Shown: positions 21,273 through 30,106, counted from the first letter of the stretch. The stretch: DNA of 64,000 nt from Paraburkholderia sp. BL21I4N1 (GCF_002973525.1 NZ_PVEN01000016.1:1-64000); one strand, 5' to 3'. Numbers and translations are program-made. The notes: generated by a model from the sequence alone, not told the origin.

Positions 21273-23891
21273 ATGACCGAACTCGACAACCCGCAGCGTC
21301 CCACGGACACCACCGCCGTTCCGGCCCGAACCGCCGAACTCGAGATTGGCGGAATGACTTGCGCGTCCTGCGCCACGCGTGTCGAGAAGGCGCTGGCGAA
21401 AGTGCCGGGCGTCACACGCGCCTCGGTGAACCTCGCCACGGAAAAAGCCCGTATCGAGAGCGACGCCTCCGTCGAACCCGACACGCTCGCTAATGCCGTG
21501 CGCAAAGCGGGCTACGAAGCGACGCTGGTGCCGTCCGAGGAGACCGCGCCCGCGGCTTCTTCCGCGTCGGCCGCGTTGGCCATTCAGCCGCCGCAAGCCA
21601 CGGAGCTGGCGATCGGCGGCATGACCTGCGCGTCCTGCGCGATGCGGGTCGAGAAAGCCCTCGCAAAGGTGGCGGGCGTGACGAGCGCGTCAGTGAATCT
21701 GGCCACCGAAACGGCGACCGTCAGTTTGAGCAGCGCTGAGTCCGCCCCCGCCACGGAGGCACTGATCGCCGCCGTCAAGAAAGCCGGCTATGAAGCGACC
21801 TTGATCGCGCCGCCGGATGCGCCGGCTTTTGCAGTCGAGGCAGACCAGGCATTCCGCCTGGATCACGGCGATCACGCGGTACCGGCCGCCTCCATCGTCC
21901 CCGCCGACCGCAAACGCGACCAAAGCCGCCGCGAGCTGGCCGCCGTCCTCGCCTCCGCCGTGCTGACCCTGCCGCTCGTCGTGCCGATGGTCGCCGAATG
22001 GTTCGGCGTGCAAGCCATGCTGTCGCCGTGGTTGCAGCTCGCGCTGGCGTCGCTCGTGCAATTCGTGTTCGGCGCGCGCTTCTATCGCGCCGCTTTCCGA
22101 GCCGTGCGCGCCGGCGCGGGCAACATGGACTTGCTGGTGGCGCTCGGCACGTCGGCGGCGTATGGCATCAGCGTCTACGAACTGGCGACGCATCCCGGCG
22201 ACATGATGCATCTGTATTTCGAAGCGTCGGCGGTCGTGATTACGCTGGTTCGCTTCGGCAAGTGGCTCGAAGCGCGTGCCAAACGCCAGACCACGGACGC
22301 GATCCGCGCGCTCAACGCGTTGCGTCCGGACCGCGCGCGCATTCGCGTCGGCGCCGACGAGCGCGAGGTGCCGCTCGCGCAAGTGCGAGTCGGCACGGTC
22401 GTGATCGTGCGTCCCGGCGAACGCGTGCCGGTGGACGGCGCGGTGCTCGAAGGCCGCACGCACATCGACGAATCGCTGATTACGGGCGAAAGCCTGCCGG
22501 TGCCGAAACAGGCCGCCGACAAGGTCACCGCCGGTTCCATCAACGGCGAGGGCGCGATTGCCGTGACGACCACCGCGATCGGTGCGGAAACCACGCTCGC
22601 GCGAATCATCCGCCTCGTGGAAAGCGCGCAGGCCGAGAAAGCGCCGATCCAGCGACTGGTGGACCGGGTCAGCGAAATCTTCGTGCCGGCGATTCTGGCG
22701 ATTGCCGCGCTCACGCTGGTGGGTTGGCTGATCGCGGGCGCGGGCGGCGAAACCGCCATCCTGAATGCAGTAGCCGTGCTGGTGATCGCCTGCCCGTGCG
22801 CGCTCGGACTGGCCACGCCGGCCGCCATCATGGCCGGCACGGGCGTCGCCGCGCGGCACGGCGTGCTGATCAAGGACGCGGAAGCGCTGGAAACCGCGCA
22901 TCGCGTAACGATCGTCGCGTTCGACAAGACCGGTACGCTGACGCTCGGCCAACCATCGGTCACGGCGTTCGAGCCGATCGGCGAAATCAGCCGTGACGAA
23001 GCGTTGGCGCTGGCTGCAGTGGTGCAGCGGCATAGCGATCACCCGCTGGCACGGGCGGTGATCAAGGCGTATGAGGCGGTGTCGGCAAACCAGCCCAATG
23101 CGCCAATGACGGCGAGCGCCGCGCGTGCCGTCGCAGGTCGCGGCGTCGAGGCGGATGTCGACGGCCGCACCTTGGCGCTGGGCAGCACGCGCTGGCTCAA
23201 CGAACTCAACATTGCGTTACCGCCGGCATTGACCGAACGCGCCCATCAACTCGAAGCCGCGGGCAACACGGTCTCCTGGCTGATGCGGCGCGACGAGCAA
23301 GCGCCCACCGCGCTCGCCCTGATCGCTTTCGGAGACACCGTCAAACCGACGGCGCGCGCGGCGATCGAACGGCTGGCCGCGATGGGCATCAAAAGCGTGC
23401 TCGTCACGGGCGACAACCGCGGCAGCGCCGCCAGCGTCGCCCAAGCGCTGGGCATCGACGAATTCCACGCCGAAGTGCTGCCCGACGACAAAGCCCGCGT
23501 GATCCGCGACCTGAAAATCCGTAGCGCCGGCATCGTCGCGATGGCGGGCGACGGCATCAACGACGCGCCCGCGCTGGCCGCCGCCGACATCGGCATCGCG
23601 ATGGCAACCGGCACCGACGTCGCCATGCACGCGGCCGGCATCACGCTGATGCGCGGCGATCCCGCGCTGGTGGCCGACGCGATCGACATTTCACGCAGAA
23701 CCTGGCGCAAGATCCAGCAGAACCTGTTCTGGGCGTTCGTCTACAACCTGATCGGGGTTCCGCTCGCCGCCTTCGGCTTGCTGAACCCGATGCTGGCGGG
23801 CGCGGCGATGGCCTTTTCGAGCGTCAGCGTCGTCACCAATGCGCTATTGCTGCGCACGTGGCGCGGTGCGCGGCAGCCCGCAGTACGCTGA
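21273..23891 (+). CDS. copA: Cu(I)-exporting P1B-type ATPase CopA
   Basis: An 872-residue copper pump. Two N-terminal heavy-metal domains each carry GGMTCASC (Cys30/Cys33 and Cys119/Cys122). Eight membrane segments follow, with the transport motif CPC (507-509, VIACPCALGLATPAA), phosphorylation Asp551 in DKTGTLT, the HP motif (HSDHPLARAV), TGDN, and MAGDGINDAPAL. The membrane-metal residues YNLIGVPLAA and MAFSSVSVVTNALLL near the end mark the Cu(I) subclass. It moves Cu(I) from cytosol to periplasm. The ATG at 21273 is chosen over an in-frame TTG at 21264. The two metal domains are close copies, suggesting internal duplication. Confidence 0.96.
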   Translation: MTELDNPQRPTDTTAVPARTAELEIGGMTCASCATRVEKALAKVPGVTRASVNLATEKARIESDASVEPDTLANAVRKAGYEATLVPSEETAPAASSASAALAIQPPQATELAIGGMTCASCAMRVEKALAKVAGVTSASVNLATETATVSLSSAESAPATEALIAAVKKAGYEATLIAPPDAPAFAVEADQAFRLDHGDHAVPAASIVPADRKRDQSRRELAAVLASAVLTLPLVVPMVAEWFGVQAMLSPWLQLALASLVQFVFGARFYRAAFRAVRAGAGNMDLLVALGTSAAYGISVYELATHPGDMMHLYFEASAVVITLVRFGKWLEARAKRQTTDAIRALNALRPDRARIRVGADEREVPLAQVRVGTVVIVRPGERVPVDGAVLEGRTHIDESLITGESLPVPKQAADKVTAGSINGEGAIAVTTTAIGAETTLARIIRLVESAQAEKAPIQRLVDRVSEIFVPAILAIAALTLVGWLIAGAGGETAILNAVAVLVIACPCALGLATPAAIMAGTGVAARHGVLIKDAEALETAHRVTIVAFDKTGTLTLGQPSVTAFEPIGEISRDEALALAAVVQRHSDHPLARAVIKAYEAVSANQPNAPMTASAARAVAGRGVEADVDGRTLALGSTRWLNELNIALPPALTERAHQLEAAGNTVSWLMRRDEQAPTALALIAFGDTVKPTARAAIERLAAMGIKSVLVTGDNRGSAASVAQALGIDEFHAEVLPDDKARVIRDLKIRSAGIVAMAGDGINDAPALAAADIGIAMATGTDVAMHAAGITLMRGDPALVADAIDISRRTWRKIQQNLFWAFVYNLIGVPLAAFGLLNPMLAGAAMAFSSVSVVTNALLLRTWRGARQPAVR

Positions 23892-23952
23892 CGGCACAAC
23901 GCGCCGGCCGCCGCTGAACACCCCACCGATTACGTCAAGCTTTCAAAAACCC

Positions 23953-23980
23953 TAAAGAAAGCGGACGACACTGCCGTTAA
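23953..23980 (+). promoter_or_regulatory. putative sigma-28 (FliA) promoter for the chemoreceptor at 24056
   Basis: TAAAGAAA (23953-23960) and GCCGTTAA (23973-23980) resemble the flagellar consensus TAAAGTTT-N11-GCCGATAA, here with 12 bp between. The second chemoreceptor in this window has the same GCCGTTAACCCTGAC core upstream. Transcription would begin just before the palindrome at 23994. Confidence 0.55.
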
Positions 23981-23993
23981 CCCTGACATCAAC

Positions 23994-24023
23994 GCGCGGG
24001 CCCCGCTTAAGCGGGGCCCGCGC
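23994..24023. terminator. 30-bp perfect palindrome, probable terminator
   Basis: The half-site GCGCGGGCCCCGCTT is followed directly by its exact complement, giving a 15-bp stem with no formal loop. TTTCGCTT follows, a weak T tract. It is 102 bp after copA and 32 bp before the chemoreceptor ATG. It fits a copA terminator, but it also lies downstream of the putative sigma-28 promoter, inside the chemoreceptor leader. Confidence 0.65.
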
Positions 24024-24055
24024 TTTCGCTTGTCCTCCTCACTGCGTAATCGTCA

Positions 24056-26029
24056 ATGGAATTCCTCTCTCTGCGCCGCGCCAGCGTCGGCGCCCGGCTT
24101 GCCGTTCTCTCGTGCGTACTGGTGGCGCTGATATTCGCCGCCTTCACCTGGGCGCTCACCCGCACGGCCGGCAAACAGGTCAGCGATCAGGTGCTCGACC
24201 GTATCGCCGATCGGGACCGCTCGATCGCCGCGATGATCACGCTGTTCGACAAGGCGCTGTCCGCCGAAGTCGACCGCTCGATGTCGCTGTTCGCGAGCTT
24301 CCTGCCACCCGGCTATACGCTCGACGACACCCAGAAAGTCGACATTGGCGGCGTCGCGACGCCGACCATCAAAGCCGGCGACAAGGTCCTCAACATGGAC
24401 TTCACGATTCCCGACCAGTTTCTGGAACGCAGCGGCGCGGTTGCCACGGTGTTCGCGCGCAGTGGCGACGACTTCGTGCGCGTGACGACCTCGCTGAAGA
24501 AACAGGACGGTTCGCGCGCCATCGGCACCTTGCTCGATCGCAAAGCGCCGGCGTATGCGCTGATCCTCGCGAACAAGTCCTATACGGGACTGGCCGCGCT
24601 GTTCGGCAAACGTTTGATCACGCAATACCGGCCGATCACCGACGCCAGCGGCCGCGTGATCGGCGCGCTGTTCGTCGGCGTGAACGTGGACAAACAGATC
24701 CAGTCGGTCGAAGACGACATCCGCAATCTGAAGATCGGCGACAGCGGTTACTACTTCGTGCTGAACGCGTCGAAGGGTGCGGATCGCGGCAAGCTGATCG
24801 TGCATCCGGCCGCGGCCGGCCAGAGCGCGGACAACGCGAACGCGCCGTATCAGCAGATGCTCGACATGAAGGAAGGCCAGCTCGAGTACCGCTCGGCCGA
24901 CGCCACGCTCGGCGAGCGCGACGCGCGCGACAAGTTCGTCTCGTTCGTCACGGTGCCGGAATGGCAATGGCTGGTCGGCGGCGTCGCGCCGCGCGACGAA
25001 GTCATGGCCGACGTCACCACGACACGCAACACGTTCCTGGTGCTGGGCTTCGTGCTGGTCGGCGCGTTCGCGGTGGTATTCCTGGTCGCGGTGCGGCGCA
25101 TGGTGAGCCGTCCGCTCGCGGAAGCGGCCAAAGCGTCCGAGCGCTTCGCCTCAGGCGATCTGAGCGTGCGCGTGGGCCGGGGCGGCAACGCCCGCGCCGA
25201 TGAAATCGGCCGCCTGATGCAATCGATCGACGGCATCGGCGAAGGGCTCGCGCGCATCGTTTCGCAAGTGCGCAACGCGTCGGCGGGGATGTCGCAGGGC
25301 ACGGAGAAGATCGCTACCGGCAGCGGCAATATCGCCGCGCGGATCGCCACCCAGGCGAGCAGCCTCGAAGAAACGGCGGCCAGCATGGAGCAGATCACGT
25401 CGACCGTGCAGCAGAACGCCGACCACGCCGCGCAAGCCAATACGCTCGTCACGCGCGCGGCCGAAGCGGCGCTCGAAGGCGGCCGCGCCGTGGAACGCGT
25501 GGTGTCGACCATGGGCGAGATCAGCCGCTCGTCGCAGAAAATCGCCGAAATCACCACGGTGATCGAAGGCATCGCGTTCCAGACCAACATCCTCGCGTTG
25601 AACGCCGCCGTGGAAGCCGCGCGAGCGGGCGAACACGGCAAGGGCTTCGCGGTGGTGGCCTCGGAAGTGCGCGCGCTGGCGCAACGCAGCGCGGCGTCGG
25701 TGAAGGAAATCGAGAGTTTGATCGCGACATCGGCGGCGACCGTGCGCGGCGGTTTCCAGATCGCCGAAGAAGCCAGCTCGACGATGCAAGGCATCGTGCA
25801 GCAAGTCGGCCAGGTGCGCGCGATCATGGGCGAAATCAGCGTCGCGTCGCGCGAGCAATCGGGCGGCATCGAGCAGGTCAATCTCGCCGTGACGCAAATC
25901 GGCGAGGCGACCCAGCAGAATGCGACGATCGTCGGCGAAGCGGAACTCGCGGCGGCCGAGCTGCGCGATCAGGCCGCGCGCCTGGCGCAGGTGGTCAGTG
26001 TGTTCAAGCTGGAAAGCGGGCGGGATTGA
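24056..26029 (+). CDS. methyl-accepting chemotaxis protein with periplasmic Cache domain
   Basis: A 657-residue chemoreceptor. Membrane segment 1 is about 13-35. A long periplasmic sensor (about 36-320) has the Cache features ALFGKRLITQYRPITDASGR and SGYYFVLNASKGADRGK, consistent with a double-Cache (Cache_3-Cache_2) fold. Membrane segment 2 is about 325-345, then a HAMP domain and the signalling domain. The hairpin tip contains AFQTNILALNAAVEAARAGE and GKGFAVVASEVRALAQRSA; methylation-helix motifs such as SSLEETAASMEQI are present. It signals through CheA/CheW to the flagellar motor. The ligand is unknown; small organic acids are common for this fold. No pentapeptide CheR/CheB tether is seen at the C-terminus. 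Confidence 0.94.
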   Translation: MEFLSLRRASVGARLAVLSCVLVALIFAAFTWALTRTAGKQVSDQVLDRIADRDRSIAAMITLFDKALSAEVDRSMSLFASFLPPGYTLDDTQKVDIGGVATPTIKAGDKVLNMDFTIPDQFLERSGAVATVFARSGDDFVRVTTSLKKQDGSRAIGTLLDRKAPAYALILANKSYTGLAALFGKRLITQYRPITDASGRVIGALFVGVNVDKQIQSVEDDIRNLKIGDSGYYFVLNASKGADRGKLIVHPAAAGQSADNANAPYQQMLDMKEGQLEYRSADATLGERDARDKFVSFVTVPEWQWLVGGVAPRDEVMADVTTTRNTFLVLGFVLVGAFAVVFLVAVRRMVSRPLAEAAKASERFASGDLSVRVGRGGNARADEIGRLMQSIDGIGEGLARIVSQVRNASAGMSQGTEKIATGSGNIAARIATQASSLEETAASMEQITSTVQQNADHAAQANTLVTRAAEAALEGGRAVERVVSTMGEISRSSQKIAEITTVIEGIAFQTNILALNAAVEAARAGEHGKGFAVVASEVRALAQRSAASVKEIESLIATSAATVRGGFQIAEEASSTMQGIVQQVGQVRAIMGEISVASREQSGGIEQVNLAVTQIGEATQQNATIVGEAELAAAELRDQAARLAQVVSVFKLESGRD

Positions 26030-26033
26030 GCGC

Positions 26034-26063
26034 GAGCTTTAACGGAAGCGGTCGTTAAAACTC
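26034..26063. terminator. hairpin between convergent chemoreceptor and GST genes
   Basis: Arms GAGCTTTAACG (26034-26044) and CGTTAAAACTC (26053-26063) pair with a one-base mismatch around an 8-nt loop. The right arm contains the GST stop codon. It separates two convergent genes and may stop both, but the T tracts are short. Confidence 0.45.
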
Positions 26064-26708
26064 GACGTCCAGTTCGTCGATCTCCTCTACTTCCTGCTGC
26101 GCGTCGGCAATCCACGCCTGCATTTCGGGCAGCGCCATGATCCGCTGCCCGTATTCGACGATCTCCGGATCGAGCTTGACGTCGTAGGTCACGAAACGCG
26201 TCACCACGGGCGCGTACATCGCGTCCGCCGCGCTGCGCTCGCCGAACAGGAACGGGCCGCCGTACTGTTTCAGGCAGTCGCTCCAGATCGCCACGATCCG
26301 GTCGATATCCGATTGCGCGCGCGCCCACACCTTGAAGCCCGGAAAATGCGCTTTCAGGTTCATCGGCAGCGCCGAGCGCAGCGAACCGAAACCCGAATGC
26401 ATCTCGCCGCAAATCGAACGGCAATGCGCTCGCGCGCGAATGTCTTTCGACAGCAGCGCCGCTTCGGGTCTCAACTCGTTCAAATACTCCGCGATGGCCA
26501 GCGTGTCCCACACCTTGATGCCGTCGTGAACGAGGCACGGGACCAGAATCGACGGCGACAGCAGCAGTAATTCGGCGCGCGCTGCGGGGTCGTCGATCGG
26601 CATCACGATCTCGTCGAACGGCAGGCCGCTGAAGCGCGCCAACAGCCAGCCGCGCAACGACCACGACGAATAGTTCTTGCTGCTGATGGTGAGCGTGGTA
26701 TTCGCCAT
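26055..26708 (-). CDS. glutathione S-transferase family protein
   Basis: A 217-residue cytosolic protein. The N-terminal thioredoxin-like half starts LTISSKNYSSWSLRGWLLAR, where the Ser residues near position 8-13 are candidates for activating glutathione. SILVPCLVHDGIKVWDTLAIAEY carries the cis-Pro and the SNAIL/DTLAI-type motif of GSTs. The rest is the helical C-terminal half. The start at 26708 follows GGAGGAGA; the longer frame lacks this. It is divergent from the PHB depolymerase gene. The substrate is not predictable. Confidence 0.9.
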   Translation of the reverse strand: MANTTLTISSKNYSSWSLRGWLLARFSGLPFDEIVMPIDDPAARAELLLLSPSILVPCLVHDGIKVWDTLAIAEYLNELRPEAALLSKDIRARAHCRSICGEMHSGFGSLRSALPMNLKAHFPGFKVWARAQSDIDRIVAIWSDCLKQYGGPFLFGERSAADAMYAPVVTRFVTYDVKLDPEIVEYGQRIMALPEMQAWIADAQQEVEEIDELDVEF

Positions 26709-26870
26709 ACGATTCTCCTCCAGATGACGCGTTCGGCCGTCGCCCGACGCGCTGTATGCACGTTGCCGTGCGCGCACGCACCAAAGCGTGGCAATTTCGG
26801 CCCGTCGCCATGAACAGCGCAAATGCTATGCCAATGTGCAGCGCCGGTTGCGCGTGTGCACCTGCATGAT

Positions 26871-26886
26871 TGGCACATGACTTGCC
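26871..26886 (+). promoter_or_regulatory. putative sigma-54 promoter for the PHB depolymerase gene
   Basis: TGGCACATGACTTGCC matches the sigma-54 -24/-12 consensus TGGCACG-N4-TTGCW at all key positions, with GG and GC exactly 12 bp apart. Transcription would start near 26897, about 30 bp before the ATG at 26928. This also argues against an upstream start at 26877, which lies inside the element. Confidence 0.65.
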
Positions 26887-26927
26887 TCTACGAGAACTCC
26901 ATCCTCTTCGGCACTCGTGCGAAGGTT

Positions 26928-28307
26928 ATGAACCTGTTCGCATACTCCACATACCAGGCCCTTAGCGACATGATGCTGCCGATGCGGCATAGCGCGGCCC
27001 TGATGATTCACTCGCTCGACGCATGGCCCGCGTTTAGTGAAACGCCGCACGGACGTTCGATGCGGGCGGGCTGCGAGTTGTTGACGCTGGCCGGGCTCAC
27101 GTCGGTGCGGCCGCCATTCGGCATCGACAGTGTGGTGACGGAAGGCAAGCAGGTGGCGATCGTCGAAGAGGTCGCCGCGCACACGCCGTTCTGTTCGCTG
27201 CTGCATTTCCGCAAGGACACCGCGCTCTCGACGCCGCAACCGCGCGTGCTGGTGATCGCGCCGATGTCGGGCCACTTCGCGACGCTGTTGCGCGGCACGG
27301 TGCGCACCATGCTGGCCGAACACGACGTCTATATCACCGACTGGCACAACCCACGCGATGTGCCGCTGAGCGAAGGCCGCTTCGGCTTCGACGAATACGT
27401 TCGGCACGTGATCGACTTTACGGCGATGATCGGCCCCGGCGCGCATCTGCTGGCGGTGTGCCAGCCGACCGTCGCCGCGCTGTCGGCGGTCGCGCTGATG
27501 GCCGCCGACGATCATCCCGCGCAGCCGGCCAGCATGACGCTGATGGCCGGTCCGCTCGATACGCGCATCAACCCGACGCGCGTCAACGAGTTGGCCAGAA
27601 GCAAACCGCTCGAGTGGTTCGAGAAGAACCTGATCAGCGCGGTGCCGTTCGGTTTCGCGGGCGCGCAGCGGCGGGTGTATCCGGGCTTCGTGCAGTTGAC
27701 CGCGTTCATGTCCATGAACCTCGGCCGTCATCTCGACTCGTTCGAGACGATGTACTACGAGCGCGCGAAAGGCGATCCGGCGAAGGCCGACACGATTCAT
27801 ACCTTTTACGAAGAGTATTTCGCAACGATGGACCTCACCGCCGATTTCTATCTCGAGACGGTCGATACGGTTTTTCAGCGGCACGCGTTGCCGTTGCACG
27901 AGCTTGAGGTGGCGGGACGTCTTGTCGAGCCGTCGAAGATTCGCCGCACCGCGTTGTTGACCGTGGAAGGGGAAAAGGACGATATCTGCGCGGTCGGGCA
28001 AACGCTCGCCGCGCAAGATATGTGCGACAAGTTACGACCGTATCTGAAGACGCATCATGTGCAGACGGGCGTGGGGCATTACGGTGTGTTCAACGGTCAT
28101 CGCTGGGAGCGGCAGATTTATCCGCGTGTGCGGGCCGTGATCTACGACAACGAGCCGCGTGCGGTACTGGTGAGTTCGAAGGCGCGCACGATTCAACCGG
28201 TGCCGGCGGCCACCGCCGCCGAGGTGACGGCTGCGGCGCCGGTCGCGTCGGCGGTGGTGGATGTGTCGGTGGCTGCCACGCGCGTGAGCGGCGGCGGCTC
28301 GGCTTAA
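26928..28307 (+). CDS. phaZ: intracellular polyhydroxybutyrate depolymerase PhaZ
   Basis: A 459-residue cytosolic alpha/beta hydrolase of the short-chain intracellular PHB depolymerase family. The nucleophile is a Cys in a lipase-box-like motif (HLLAVCQPTVAA, Cys178) as in this family, with Asp351 (VEGEKDDI) and His384 (GVGHYGVFNG) completing the triad. FATLLRGTVRTMLAEHDVYI and ITDWHNPRDVP are also typical. It breaks down stored PHB granules to hydroxybutyrate oligomers. The last 50 residues are an Ala/Val-rich tail. The ATG at 26928 is preferred because a sigma-54-like promoter sits just upstream; GAAGG is close to the ATG, so the ribosome site is imperfect. PhaC and phasin genes are not nearby. 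Confidence 0.9.
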   Translation: MNLFAYSTYQALSDMMLPMRHSAALMIHSLDAWPAFSETPHGRSMRAGCELLTLAGLTSVRPPFGIDSVVTEGKQVAIVEEVAAHTPFCSLLHFRKDTALSTPQPRVLVIAPMSGHFATLLRGTVRTMLAEHDVYITDWHNPRDVPLSEGRFGFDEYVRHVIDFTAMIGPGAHLLAVCQPTVAALSAVALMAADDHPAQPASMTLMAGPLDTRINPTRVNELARSKPLEWFEKNLISAVPFGFAGAQRRVYPGFVQLTAFMSMNLGRHLDSFETMYYERAKGDPAKADTIHTFYEEYFATMDLTADFYLETVDTVFQRHALPLHELEVAGRLVEPSKIRRTALLTVEGEKDDICAVGQTLAAQDMCDKLRPYLKTHHVQTGVGHYGVFNGHRWERQIYPRVRAVIYDNEPRAVLVSSKARTIQPVPAATAAEVTAAAPVASAVVDVSVAATRVSGGGSA

Positions 28308-28326
28308 CCTGACACCGTGGCACCGC

Positions 28327-28761
28327 TTAAGCCGCGACGCTCTTCCACGGTGTGACGGCTGGCACCTCGCATGGACCGTCGACCTCGATCGATTTGAAAT
28401 CCGCCGGCGACACGATCTCGATGTACTCCATGTCCGCCGAGTAGTCGAACAGATAGTGGACGATGCCCGGCGCCTGATGCACGCAATCGCCGGCGGCGAC
28501 GAGCGTCTCTTTGTCGCCGTACATGAAACGCGCCCAGCCCTTCAGCATGATCACAATATGGAAATCGGCCTCATGACGGTGCCAGCCGGTGCCTTGCTCT
28601 GGTGCGTGATTCGCCTTGACGAGTTGCGCGAGGACCTTGCCACCGGTCGCCTGCGCAATGCCTAAATCGCGGTAGAGAAAAAAGTTGCGCAGGCCCTGGT
28701 CCTCGTAGGACGTGTCTTGCGGACGGATGTGGCTGAACTGCGTGGCGAATTCGGTGGACAT
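28327..28761 (-). CDS. cupin-domain protein
   Basis: A 144-residue single-domain cupin. Motif 1 is GTGWHRHEADFHIVIMLKGW and motif 2 is LVAAGDCVHQAPGIVHYLFD, which place the usual metal-binding His/Glu set (His-x-His...Glu...His). Small cupins bind a metal and serve as enzymes or sensors; the reaction here cannot be told. The start at 28761 has an AGGAG ribosome site; the longer frame from 28902 has none. It follows a flavin reductase gene by 175 bp on the same strand and converges with phaZ. Confidence 0.85.
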   Translation of the reverse strand: MSTEFATQFSHIRPQDTSYEDQGLRNFFLYRDLGIAQATGGKVLAQLVKANHAPEQGTGWHRHEADFHIVIMLKGWARFMYGDKETLVAAGDCVHQAPGIVHYLFDYSADMEYIEIVSPADFKSIEVDGPCEVPAVTPWKSVAA

Positions 28762-28936
28762 GATCGCGCTCCTGGAGAGTGAGCCGGCAGTTGAAAACGA
28801 CGCGTTGGAGCGTCGGTTGCAAGCATCAAGCGGGCCAGTTTGCGCGGACGGGTTTTGCTTCAGGTGGGGCGATGGAGCGAGCGCCGCGCTTTTCTTTTCC
28901 ATTCGCGGCGCGGACTGCGTGAAACGCTTGGGCGGT

Positions 28937-29548
28937 TTATGCGGTCGGGCGGAACATCTGAAACATGTCGCCGATCTCCGCGTAGTCGGCGCGATAGCCC
29001 GCGCGCATGATCGGCTGTGCGGCGTGCGTGTCGAACAGGCCGTCTTTCAGATAAGCCTCGTTGATGTGGACACCGACCACTTGGCCGAGCGACAGATAGT
29101 TGTCCATCGGCGTGCCGTCGAGCGTGTGCAAACGGATCACTTGCAGTAGCTTGCATTCGAGCGCGGCCGGCGATTCGGCGACGTGCGGCACGCTCACGTT
29201 GCGGCCCGGCGCGGCGGTGAGGCCGGCGAGTTCGAATTCGTCGATATGCGGCGCGACCGGAGCCGACGAGCGATTCACCTGCTCGGCAAGTGGTTTGGTC
29301 GCGAGGTTCCAGACAAATTCGCCGGTGGCTTCGATGTTGGCGATGCTGTCTTTACGGCCTTCGCTGCAGAAACCGATGATAGGCGGGAAGCTCGCGAACG
29401 CGCCGAAGAAGCTGTACGGGGCGAGGTTCAGTGTGCCTTCGGTGTCGCGTGAAGCGATCCAGCCGATCAGACGCGGCGCGACGATGGCTTTGAACGGGTC
29501 GTGCGGGAGGCCGTGGCCGGTGGCGGGGTTGTAGAAGTAGTGGGACAT
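28937..29548 (-). CDS. flavin reductase-like (FMN-binding split barrel) protein
   Basis: A 203-residue protein of the flavin reductase-like/DIM6 family. Motifs are the early FKAIVAPRLIGWIASRD, LNLAPYSFFGAFASFPPIIG for flavin contact, and KDSIANIEATGEFVWNLAT. It probably binds FMN and acts as an oxidoreductase; the partner is unknown. No clear ribosome site precedes the ATG at 29548. Its promoter region backs onto the hip operators. Confidence 0.88.
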   Translation of the reverse strand: MSHYFYNPATGHGLPHDPFKAIVAPRLIGWIASRDTEGTLNLAPYSFFGAFASFPPIIGFCSEGRKDSIANIEATGEFVWNLATKPLAEQVNRSSAPVAPHIDEFELAGLTAAPGRNVSVPHVAESPAALECKLLQVIRLHTLDGTPMDNYLSLGQVVGVHINEAYLKDGLFDTHAAQPIMRAGYRADYAEIGDMFQMFRPTA

Positions 29549-29652
29549 GGGTTGGGCTGGAGGTTTTGCGGGGGCGCGGAGGGGTATTTATACCGCAGAG
29601 TCTTTGAGGCTGCTATGAGCGGCGCGGGAGAGCAGCCCTGCTGGCACCTTGT

Positions 29653-29756
29653 ATTTAACAGTCTATGGACTGTTAAATAAAAATACAGCCCATAGACTGT
29701 TTATATGCATAACAGCCTTTAAGCTGTATTTGTGTGATACAGTTTAAAGACTGTAT
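29653..29756. promoter_or_regulatory. four HipB operators at exact 27-bp spacing
   Basis: Four palindromes share the core ACAG-N8-CTGT, with centres at 29665.5, 29692.5, 29719.5 and 29746.5, that is every 27 bp. O1 (29653-29678) is the best, with 11-bp perfect arms; O4 (29737-29756) has 7-bp arms; O3 (29710-29728) has ACAGC/GCTGT; O2 is weakest, with one mismatch in the extended arms. E. coli hipBA also has four operators with an N8 centre but a different half-site (TATCC). O4 ends 18 bp before the antitoxin ATG. The stretch is markedly AT-rich. Confidence 0.88.
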
Positions 29757-29774
29757 GAGATCGAAGATAATCCC

Positions 29775-30104
29775 ATGGATTACGCTATCAAAACGCCAAG
29801 TCAGCTCCGGCCCATCTTGCAGGGTTTTCGCAAGTCCGCGGGACTCACTCAAGCGGCGGTCGCGGACCTGTTAGGCATCACCCAGCAAAGCTACGCGCAA
29901 CTGGAGGCCAATCCTGCCGCGGCCAGCGTTGAACGCATTTTTAAGGTCATGCGCCTGCTCAATGTAGATCTGCGATTGAGTCAAACGTTAGCCGCAACGA
30001 GCGGCGAATCTGCGTCGGTTGCCACGCCGAAACGTCAACGGTCCGCCCCTGCGGTCAAGAAGGTCCGGCCAGTTACGGGTAAAAAGAACAAGGAAAACTG
30101 GTAA
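29775..30104 (+). CDS. hipB: HipB-type antitoxin, XRE-family repressor
   Basis: A 109-residue DNA-binding protein. The helix-turn-helix covers about 10-68, with RKSAGLTQAAVADLLGITQQ and SYAQLEANPAAASVERIFKV. The tail (about 75-109) is basic and probably disordered, as in HipB, where it influences stability. It should neutralise the HipA kinase next door and repress the operon through the four upstream palindromes. The gene ends 2 bp before hipA, so translation is likely coupled. Confidence 0.9.
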   Translation: MDYAIKTPSQLRPILQGFRKSAGLTQAAVADLLGITQQSYAQLEANPAAASVERIFKVMRLLNVDLRLSQTLAATSGESASVATPKRQRSAPAVKKVRPVTGKKNKENW

Positions 30105-30106
30105 TC

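Noticed and set aside
23994..24023. Palindrome as a recombination or origin site
   Set aside because: A single GC-rich palindrome after a gene is much better explained as a terminator or leader hairpin.
26877..26927. Alternative ATG at 26877 for the PHB depolymerase
   Set aside because: It lies inside the sigma-54-like promoter and adds 17 residues not needed for the fold.
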